From NCBI GenBank assembly GCA_013152765.1, contig JAADFT010000002.1, positions 1 through 13,511 of the forward strand: a DNA stretch of 13,511 bases, written 5' to 3'. The notes below the pieces were generated by a model, which was given only the letters and a program-made list of their open reading frames with translations, did no database searches and was not told the DNA's origin. The position numbers and the translations under genes are program-made. This document shows, one piece after another, positions 8,442 through 13,511 of the stretch. This DNA is from Calditrichota bacterium. Its GTDB lineage: Bacteria; Zhuqueibacterota; Zhuqueibacteria; Oleimicrobiales; Geothermoviventaceae. Every line of letters starts with the position of its first letter. The stretch's first letter is position 1.

Positions 8442-9857
8442 CTACTCGAGCACTGTGGGGCCGGTGATTTTGAACCCCGCGGGGAGCTTCTGGCGAAGCT
8501 CGTCGGGGCCTTCGGCGAACGCCGGGCTGATTTCGAGCGGGTAAAGCGGCGCGCCGTCGTCACCGCGCGGCACCTCTACGCCCGCTGCTTCCAGCCACTC
8601 CGCAAACACCCGCGTCAGGTCGCGCCGCGCTGTGTCGGGCGAATCCGCCCCGGTTGCGTTCTTCACCGGGCTGAATTCTTCCTCGCGTAGAACCTCCTGA
8701 AAAACGGCGCGCTCGGCGAACTGGAGGGCGTCGAAGACGAAGCGCTCGAACTTGTACGCGTTCGGTTCTTCCGGGGTTACGGGCTGTCCTTGTGCGTCCA
8801 CGTGTGGCACTTTCTTGTGGGCCACGTGGTACGGCAGGCCCTCGTCGGTGGCCAGAACGCGGCGTACAAAATCCACGTTGTAGCAGTGAATGGCGATGCT
8901 GCCGGCCCAGTACTTGAGCTCTCCGCTCTCCGTGCGCGCCTCCATTTCCTCCGTGGTCAGGTCGCTGTACTCGATCACCGCGTACTTGCCGTTCAGCTTG
9001 CCAACCACACCGAGCTTCTCGTACGGGTCGCGTTTCTTGAGCACCTTGGCGCTCATCTCGGCGTTTTCCAGCACGTGGTAGCCCACGAACACGGGGTCGC
9101 AGATTTTGATCAGGGGGTTGTCCACCTGGAAATGGAACAGCACCTCCACACCGAGTTCGGCTAACTGGTCGAGAACTCCGCTTTCGGCAATGGCCTCGAA
9201 CACGCCCCCGTGGCCGTTGGGACTCTCGGCAATTCGGTGTTTCTCGGCCAGCAGCAATTTGCCCTCCGGATCCAGGGCCGGGACGGTGTGCTGGACGAAG
9301 AAAAACACGCGGTTGGGGTCGAGCCCGAAGAAGTCGTGTTCCTCGAAGAAGCGTCGTGTCGCCTCGTCCGTGGCAGGGCTTGTCATGATGGCCCAGGGCG
9401 GCGTCACACCGTAGCGGCGGCCGAGTGCCCGGATCTTCTCCGCCTGGTACTGGTACAGGCTGCGCTCCGTCACCGGGCCGATCGGGAAGGTGCCCTTCGG
9501 ACCAGGGTAGCCGAGCCGGGTCGCCTGCCCCCCGGCCACCAGCAGGGCTGCCACCTTTCCGCGACGCAGGGCCTCTTCGCCGGCCTCCTGCGCGCGTCGG
9601 TGCCGGGCGCGATCCTCGTCGGTGGTTGGCACCCGCACCATTTCGACGGGTTCCAGGTCGCCGCGCGGTCGTTTGCCCGAAAGGTGCTCGCGCAGCAACT
9701 GCCGAAGATGGCGAAGTAGCTCCGGTTCCAGTTTCTCGACCTGCTCGGCCAGCTCTGCGCGCTGGGCTTCGCTCAGCTCATCCCAGAAACGCAGCACGTG
9801 TTCCTGGCCGAGCTGCTGGAGCTTCTCACGGATTTTCCGAAACCGACTGTCGTTCAT
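8442..9857 (-). CDS. UDPGP-family UDP-sugar pyrophosphorylase, UDP-N-acetylglucosamine pyrophosphorylase (UAP1)-like
   Basis: The 471-aa protein belongs to the UDPGP family (PF01704), which makes UDP-sugars from UTP and a sugar 1-phosphate in the cytoplasm. The N-terminal helix resembles UAP1 (GQEHVLRFWDELSE, residues 17-30). The uridine-binding loop is A108-GGQATRLG-116 followed by P-K121-G122. The PNGHGG motif at 213-218, VDNPL at 245-249 (metal/sugar region), EYS at 297-299 and FSPVKN at 395-400 with the expected lysine K399 all match the UAP1/AGX layout. This is not the bacterial GlmU type. Bacterial members are often annotated as UTP-glucose-1-phosphate uridylyltransferase, and the sugar (GlcNAc, GalNAc or glucose) cannot be settled here. 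The loop has Ala112 where UAP1 usually has Gly. The start is ATG 9857-9855; GAGG lies unusually close to it, so initiation may be modest. Stop TAG at 8444-8442. UDP-GlcNAc would feed peptidoglycan and lipid A, in keeping with the envelope genes downstream. Confidence 0.9.
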   Translation of the reverse strand: MNDSRFRKIREKLQQLGQEHVLRFWDELSEAQRAELAEQVEKLEPELLRHLRQLLREHLSGKRPRGDLEPVEMVRVPTTDEDRARHRRAQEAGEEALRRGKVAALLVAGGQATRLGYPGPKGTFPIGPVTERSLYQYQAEKIRALGRRYGVTPPWAIMTSPATDEATRRFFEEHDFFGLDPNRVFFFVQHTVPALDPEGKLLLAEKHRIAESPNGHGGVFEAIAESGVLDQLAELGVEVLFHFQVDNPLIKICDPVFVGYHVLENAEMSAKVLKKRDPYEKLGVVGKLNGKYAVIEYSDLTTEEMEARTESGELKYWAGSIAIHCYNVDFVRRVLATDEGLPYHVAHKKVPHVDAQGQPVTPEEPNAYKFERFVFDALQFAERAVFQEVLREEEFSPVKNATGADSPDTARRDLTRVFAEWLEAAGVEVPRGDDGAPLYPLEISPAFAEGPDELRQKLPAGFKITGPTVLE

Positions 9858-9869
9858 GCCTCAGATCCG

Positions 9870-9896
9870 GAATCTGGTTAGGTCTACGTTAGATTC
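9870..9896. repeat. Short inverted repeat upstream of the UDPGP gene
   Basis: GAATCT (9870-9875) and AGATTC (9891-9896) are perfect inverted copies separated by 15 nt, ending 13 nt before the ATG at 9857. The region is AT-richer than its surroundings. This could be an operator half-site pair or part of a 5' leader structure. A 6-bp arm is short enough to arise by chance, so confidence is low. Confidence 0.3.
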
Positions 9897-9931
9897 TGGA
9901 AAGAAAGCCAAAACTGACGCGAGGCGTGTCC

Positions 9932-9954
9932 GCCCGGGGATCACATCCCCGGGC
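9932..9954. repeat. Perfect 10-bp hairpin (REP-like or structural palindrome)
   Basis: GCCCGGGGAT (9932-9941), a CAC loop, and ATCCCCGGGC (9945-9954) form a perfect 10-bp stem with a 3-nt loop. No T-tract follows on either strand, so it is not a textbook intrinsic terminator, although it could still stop or stabilise a transcript. The compact GC palindrome in an intergenic space resembles dispersed REP-type elements. A second palindrome with a CCGGG core and a CCAC loop lies at 13182-13199. Confidence 0.6.
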
Positions 9955-10155
9955 TAGCAAGAAAATCCGCCTCCTAAGGCAGGCTTACCTCACGCAAAGA
10001 CCAGCGGCCTCTCAGCCTGAGGAGACTGCGTTCGTGAAAGGTCAGCCGCATTTTGACGTAGCAGAATTAGGGATCAGACCTGTCGCGCGAAAACGCTTGC
10101 GGCTTTCCCTTCTCTCAGGCCAGCCTCAGGGGGACTTCCCTCGCTTAAGGGTCGG

Positions 10156-10188
10156 GCGGGTGCCCGCGGTACCACCGGGGTGGGTACC
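10156..10188 (-). terminator. GC-rich inverted repeats just downstream of lon (possible terminator)
   Basis: Beginning about 17 nt after the lon stop, in the direction of transcription, the two GGTACC sites (10183-10188 and 10168-10173) can pair around a GC-rich loop. They are followed at once by GCGG/CCGC arms (10156-10159 and 10164-10167). The position suits a transcript end or 3'-end protection. There is no U-tract, so intrinsic termination is not established. Confidence 0.3.
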
Positions 10189-10204
10189 AAGCCTGAAAAC
10201 TTGC

Positions 10205-12634
10205 CTACGACGCCGGTTCGGCTGCCTCGCGTTCTGCCGCAGCCTTGCGTGAGGCGGCTTTGCGCTTGCTCTTCTTCTTGGCGAAGGCCACGCGCAGCAC
10301 CTGTTCCACCCGGTCGACGTAGTGAAACTCGATGTCCTCGAGCACTTCCTTCGGCACTTCTTCCAGGTCCTTCTTGTTCCGCTTGGGCAGGACCACGGTG
10401 CGAATGCCGGCCCGGTGCGCGGCCAGGACCTTTTCCTTGATGCCGCCAACCGGTAGCACCTTGCCGCGCAGGGTGATTTCGCCGGTCATGGCCAGGTCGC
10501 TGCGTACAGGTCGCCCGGTGAGCAGCGACACCAAGGCGGTAACGATCGTAACGCCAGCCGACGGGCCGTCTTTCGGAATTGCCCCGGCCGGTACGTGCAC
10601 GTGAATGTCGTAGCGGTCGAAGAAGCGCTCGTCGATTCGCAGGTCCAGGGCGTGGGAGCGCACCCAGGACAAAGCCGCCTGGGCCGATTCCCGCATCACG
10701 TCACCAAGCTGTCCGGTCAGAATGAGCTGTTTGGAGCCGGGCATGCGTGTGGCCTCGACGAACAGGATGTCGCCGCCGGAGGGTGTCCAGGCCAGACCCG
10801 TTGCCACGCCGGGCTCGGAGGTGCGCTCCGCAATTTCGTAGTAGTAACGCGGAGGACCCAGGTACTCCGGCACCTTGGCGTAGGTGAGGACTTCGGCAGT
10901 CGGACCCTCCAGAGCGATCTTCTTCGCCACTTTCCGGCACACGTTAGCGATTTCGCGCTCCAGGTTACGCAGCCCTGCCTCGCGCGTGTACTCGCGGATG
11001 ATCCGGCGCACGGCCCGCTTCTGGAAACGCAGGTTCTCGGCCGTGAGTCCGTGCTGCTCCAGCTGGCGCGGAATCAGGTAGCGGAAGGCGATGGCCAGCT
11101 TTTCTTCCTCGGTGTAACCGGGGAGCTCCAGCACCTCCATCCGGTCGCGCAGGGCTGGCGGGATGGTGTCCAGCACGTTGGCCGTGCAAATGAACATGAC
11201 CTTGGACAGGTCGAAGGGCACGTCCAGGTAGTGGTCTGTGAACGAGTTGTTCTGCTCGGGGTCCAGCACTTCGAGCAAAGCACTGGACGGGTCGCCGCGG
11301 AAGTCGGCGCCGAGCTTGTCGACCTCGTCGAGCATGAACACGGGGTTGTTGCTGCCGGCTGTGCGCAGACCGCGAATGATGCGCCCCGGCAGTGCTCCGA
11401 TGTACGTGCGCCGGTGGCCGCGGATTTCGGCTTCGTCGCGCACGCCGCCGAGGGAAATGCGCACGAATTTGCGGCCCAGCGCCCGGGCAATGGACCGACC
11501 CAGCGAGGTTTTGCCCACGCCGGGTGGCCCCACGAAGGCCAGGATCGGCCCCTTCATGTCCTGCTTCAGCTTGCGGACGGCCAGAAACTCCAGGATCCGC
11601 TCCTTGACGCGCTCCAGGTCGTAGTGGTCCTCGTCGAGGATCTTCTTGGCCCGTTTGATGTCCAGATTGTCCTCGGTGGACACCGACCACGGCAGCGACA
11701 CGAGCCAGTCCAAGTACGTACGCGCCACCGTGTACTCTGCTGCGCCCGGCGGCATCTTGGCAAGGCGGTCCAGCTCGCGGAGGGCCTCCTTCTCGGCTTC
11801 CTCCGGCATCTTGGCCTGCTTGATCTTTTCGCGCAGCTCCTTGATCTCGGCAGTGCGCTCGTCCTCCATGCCGAGCTCTTTCTGAATCGCTTTGAGCTGC
11901 TCGCGCAGGAAGTACTCGCGCTGGCTCTTGCTGAGCTCGGATTGCACCTGGTCCTGGATCTTCGAGCTCATTTCCAGGACCTCGAGCAGGCGGTTCAGGT
12001 GGACCACCAGTTTCTCGAGGCGCTTCTTGACGTTGAGCTCCTCGAGTAGAGCCTGCTTCTCTTCGGTGGGCAGGGTCAGGTTGCTGGCCACCAGGTCCGC
12101 CAGGCGCCCCGGGTCCGGTGTGTTCATGGCCGCCACGGAGAGCTCGTCCGGCAGGTGCGGCGACATGTTGACGACCCGCTGGAAAAGCGAGCTCACGGTG
12201 TTGGCCAGGGCGTCGAGCTCGGTGCTCGGCTCCACAATTTCCTCGAGCGGGCGCACGATCGCCTTGAAGTAGGGCTCCGTCTGGGTGACCTTGACGATCT
12301 GAATGCGCCGCATGCCCTGCACCAGGACCCGCAGGCTACCGTCCGGAAACTTGAGCATCTTCAGGACGGTTGCCACGGTTCCGTACTGGTAAATGTCGTC
12401 GGGTGTCGGGTCCTCGATCTCCGCCTGCTTTTGCGCCACAAGGCCCAGGATGCGGTCGCCGACAACGACGTCGTTGATCAACTGCACGGATTTGGGCCTG
12501 GCCACCACAAGCGGGGTGACCATGAAGGGGTAGATCACCGTGTCCCGCAGGGGCAGAATCGGCACCTCACGCGGGATTTCGGTGCGTTTGACTTCTTCTT
12601 CGCTCTTGATGCTGGTAAGGTCTTCTTCGGTCAT
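10205..12634 (-). CDS. lon: ATP-dependent protease Lon (LonA type)
   Basis: The 809-aa protein is full length for LonA and degrades misfolded and regulatory proteins in the cytoplasm as a hexamer. The ATG at 12634-12632 is chosen over the longer open frame because it is preceded by AGGGGA and puts the conserved LON substrate-binding domain at about 22-215 (VPILPLRDTVIYPFMV). A coiled-coil region follows (about 220-320). The AAA+ module has Walker A G369-PPGVGKT-376 and Walker B FMLDEVDK with D436 and E437. The protease domain has catalytic Ser692 in PKDGPSAG and Lys735 in GGIKEK; they are 43 residues apart, the same spacing as S679/K722 of E. coli Lon. The last 25 residues (785-809) are a Lys/Arg/Ala-rich tail (KKKSKRKAASRKAAAERE) beyond the usual end. 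Stop TAG at 10207-10205. It lies 14 nt behind the hsp20 gene, so the two are probably co-transcribed and stress-induced. Confidence 0.98.
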   Translation of the reverse strand: MTEEDLTSIKSEEEVKRTEIPREVPILPLRDTVIYPFMVTPLVVARPKSVQLINDVVVGDRILGLVAQKQAEIEDPTPDDIYQYGTVATVLKMLKFPDGSLRVLVQGMRRIQIVKVTQTEPYFKAIVRPLEEIVEPSTELDALANTVSSLFQRVVNMSPHLPDELSVAAMNTPDPGRLADLVASNLTLPTEEKQALLEELNVKKRLEKLVVHLNRLLEVLEMSSKIQDQVQSELSKSQREYFLREQLKAIQKELGMEDERTAEIKELREKIKQAKMPEEAEKEALRELDRLAKMPPGAAEYTVARTYLDWLVSLPWSVSTEDNLDIKRAKKILDEDHYDLERVKERILEFLAVRKLKQDMKGPILAFVGPPGVGKTSLGRSIARALGRKFVRISLGGVRDEAEIRGHRRTYIGALPGRIIRGLRTAGSNNPVFMLDEVDKLGADFRGDPSSALLEVLDPEQNNSFTDHYLDVPFDLSKVMFICTANVLDTIPPALRDRMEVLELPGYTEEEKLAIAFRYLIPRQLEQHGLTAENLRFQKRAVRRIIREYTREAGLRNLEREIANVCRKVAKKIALEGPTAEVLTYAKVPEYLGPPRYYYEIAERTSEPGVATGLAWTPSGGDILFVEATRMPGSKQLILTGQLGDVMRESAQAALSWVRSHALDLRIDERFFDRYDIHVHVPAGAIPKDGPSAGVTIVTALVSLLTGRPVRSDLAMTGEITLRGKVLPVGGIKEKVLAAHRAGIRTVVLPKRNKKDLEEVPKEVLEDIEFHYVDRVEQVLRVAFAKKKSKRKAASRKAAAEREAAEPAS

Positions 12635-12638
12635 CGTT

Positions 12639-12644
12639 TCCCCT
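12639..12644 (-). promoter_or_regulatory. lon ribosome binding site
   Basis: AGGGGA on the minus strand lies 4 nt before the ATG at 12634, inside the 14-nt gap after the hsp20 stop. It decides the lon start against the in-frame open sequence that runs back through hsp20. Confidence 0.7.
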
Positions 12645-12648
12645 GGGT

Positions 12649-13092
12649 TTATTCGACCTGCAGTTCGACGGTGTCCTCCGGCTCGGTCTCGGCAGGTTCC
12701 TTGGAAATGCTGATTTCCAGAACACCACGTCGGTACTGCGCTCGAATTGGGTTCGTACGGATCTCCTCCGGCAAGATGAAGACCTTTTCGAAGGGTCCGT
12801 AGGAGATTTCCATTTGCTGGTAGGTGACTGGCGTGCACGAATGCGACTCCGGTCGGTAGCCACGGACGGTGAGCCGGTCTCCCTGCAGACGCACGCTGAG
12901 CTGCTCGGGGTCCAGCCCGGCGGCCTCGATGCGGATCACCACCTCCGTGTCCGTCTCGAAGATGTCTGTGTTCGGATTCCAGCCGACATCGGTGGCCATC
13001 ATCGAGAAGCCGCGAGCAATCAGCAAATCGGCGGCGTAGCTACCTCGCGGGGACGCCAGCCCGATCAGAATCCGCTTTGTACGTGTGGCCAT
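12649..13092 (-). CDS. Small heat-shock protein (Hsp20 / alpha-crystallin family)
   Basis: The 147-aa protein is an ATP-independent holdase chaperone. The ATG at 13092-13090 is chosen because GGAGG sits 7 nt upstream; a longer frame begins 9 codons earlier without such a site. The first 46 residues (ATRTKRILIGLASPRGSYAA...) form a short variable N-terminus. The alpha-crystallin domain runs from about 47 (WNPNTDIFETDTEVVIRIEA) to about 130 and ends with YRRGVLEISISK, the A-x-x-x-n-G-v-L-type signature of the family. The sequence LDPEQLSVRLQGDRLTVRGYR in its first half is typical of bacterial class A members. The acidic C-terminus ends VELQVE, where L-x-V may stand in for the usual I-x-I oligomerisation motif. 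Ending 14 nt before lon, it forms a chaperone-protease operon: Hsp20 holds unfolded clients and Lon can degrade them. Confidence 0.95.
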   Translation of the reverse strand: MATRTKRILIGLASPRGSYAADLLIARGFSMMATDVGWNPNTDIFETDTEVVIRIEAAGLDPEQLSVRLQGDRLTVRGYRPESHSCTPVTYQQMEISYGPFEKVFILPEEIRTNPIRAQYRRGVLEISISKEPAETEPEDTVELQVE

Positions 13093-13099
13093 TTGTGAA

Positions 13100-13104
13100 C
13101 CTCC
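13100..13104 (-). promoter_or_regulatory. hsp20 ribosome binding site
   Basis: GGAGG on the minus strand, 7 nt before the ATG at 13092. It fixes the hsp20 start and is the strongest Shine-Dalgarno in the window, consistent with high expression. Confidence 0.8.
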
Positions 13105-13181
13105 GCTGGGAACCATCACGCGGTTGTGGGTACCGCTCTTTCAACAAGCACCCGCAAGCAATGGTACAAACACGGTGCGTT

Positions 13182-13199
13182 CCGGGTTCCACAACCCGG
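13182..13199. repeat. Perfect 7-bp hairpin upstream of hsp20
   Basis: CCGGGTT (13182-13188), a CCAC loop and AACCCGG (13193-13199) form a perfect stem about 90 nt before the hsp20 start. No U-tract follows on either strand. It could be a terminator of an upstream unit, a 5' leader structure, or a palindrome related to the one at 9932-9954, which has the same CCGGG core and a CAC loop. Confidence 0.5.
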
Positions 13200-13511
13200 T
13201 GCTGGTTCGAACTGCCTGCTCCAGGGGGCTTGATTTCGCGAGAGCCCTGAGGTACGCGGGAAATGCTCTGGAGTAGAATTGCTCCCTGCGACAACCGCTC
13301 CGTTCTCCGACGTGTGGACGCGGAGCCCCACCGAAACAGGCGGTAACAGGCTGACAAAGCCGCTGGAAACGGAAATCTACTTCTGTGGGACTATTTGCGG
13401 AAAGAATGTGCGTCCCAAGACTGCGTACAGAATTTGCTCACAAGCTAAGCGAAAAATGTGCCAGCGACTGCCGGGAGCCGAAGCTGAAGGTGCAGGGTCA
13501 CGGTTGCTGGT

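Larger units (their letters stand above)
9858..10204. other. Intergenic region between lon and the UDPGP gene
   Basis: No credible gene occurs in these 347 bases. They should hold the end of the hsp20-lon transcript and the promoter of the downstream operon. I see GC-rich inverted repeats immediately after lon (10156-10188), a perfect hairpin at 9932-9954, and a 6-bp inverted repeat (GAATCT...AGATTC, 9870-9896) just before the nucleotidyltransferase start. Two similar short stretches, beginning CAGCCTGAGGAGACT at 10013 and CAGCCTCAGGGGGACT at 10121, suggest a decayed direct repeat. I could not pick a convincing -35/-10 promoter on the minus strand. Confidence 0.6.
13093..13511. other. Intergenic region upstream of hsp20
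   Basis: No supported gene in these 419 bases; the small open frames here lack ribosome sites and recognisable protein sequence. The stretch must carry the hsp20-lon promoter. I found no CIRCE element (TTAGCACTC-N9-GAGTGCTAA) and no clear sigma-32 pair; TTGAAA on the minus strand near 13142 has no well-spaced CCCCAT partner. The only strong structure is the hairpin at 13182-13199. A neighbouring gene may begin or end beyond the right edge. Confidence 0.6.

Noticed and set aside
8439..8453. GTGCT-ACTCG-AGCAC hairpin at the end of the UDPGP gene
   Set aside because: A 5-bp stem overlapping the stop codon with no U-tract; likely chance, and the short gap to the next gene suggests read-through.
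10595..12049. A 484-codon open frame on the plus strand
   Set aside because: It lies fully antisense to lon, whose domains and catalytic residues are intact; the translated plus-strand protein has no family character. It is a product of GC-rich codon use.
12635..12838. A longer Lon start 68 codons upstream
   Set aside because: The extension overlaps hsp20 in another frame, does not look like Lon, and the ATG at 12634 has its own AGGGGA ribosome site.
13098..13125. A possible RNA thermometer masking the hsp20 ribosome site
   Set aside because: AACC (13125-13122) can pair with the GGTT at the edge of the ribosome site (13101-13098), but the helix is only four pairs before mismatches, too weak to claim.
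13200..13220. A GGTTCGAAC stretch like a tRNA T-loop
   Set aside because: The flanking bases do not pair into a T-stem and no acceptor or anticodon arm can be drawn around it, on either strand.
1..13511. CRISPR arrays, insertion sequences, integrase or attachment sites
   Set aside because: No regularly spaced repeats, no transposase or integrase sequence, and no abrupt composition change were seen in the window.

Overview
The window is GC-rich and densely coding. All six protein genes I can support lie on the minus strand, so transcription runs from right to left. The encoded proteins point to a Gram-negative (diderm) bacterium: a lipobox lipoprotein, an AsmA/YdbH-type envelope protein and an exported repeat protein. 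I cannot name the lineage from sequence alone. The eukaryote-like UDP-sugar pyrophosphorylase and the propeller-TPR-CHAT protein would fit an FCB-superphylum, KSB1-like or neighbouring uncultured group, but that is inference.

Layout from right to left in transcription order. Positions 13511-13093 are non-coding upstream DNA with one clear hairpin. Then come a small heat-shock protein (13092-12649) and the ATP-dependent protease Lon (12634-10205), only 14 nt apart and almost certainly one proteostasis operon. A 347-nt intergenic region (10204-9858) follows, with GC-rich inverted repeats just after lon and a perfect 10-bp hairpin further on. Next is a UDPGP-family nucleotidyltransferase (9857-8442), 51 nt before an envelope cluster.

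The envelope cluster has three genes: a 1087-aa AsmA/YdbH-like protein (8390-5127), a 176-aa lipoprotein with a YdbL/DUF1318 domain (5130-4600), and a very large exported protein (4603 to beyond position 1). The large protein has a signal peptide, TolB-like beta-propeller repeats, a long TPR solenoid and what looks like the start of a CHAT (caspase-like) domain. The three genes are joined by two 4-nt start/stop overlaps (GTGA and ATGA), so they are translationally coupled.

The main point of interest is this cluster. In E. coli, ydbH-ynbE-ydbL encode an intermembrane lipid-transport bridge and its partner. Here the YnbE-like lipid anchor and the YdbL domain appear to sit in one lipoprotein, and the unit is coupled to a giant exported propeller-TPR-CHAT protein of at least 1534 residues. 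A role in envelope lipid traffic or its quality control is a hypothesis that the sequence suggests but does not prove.
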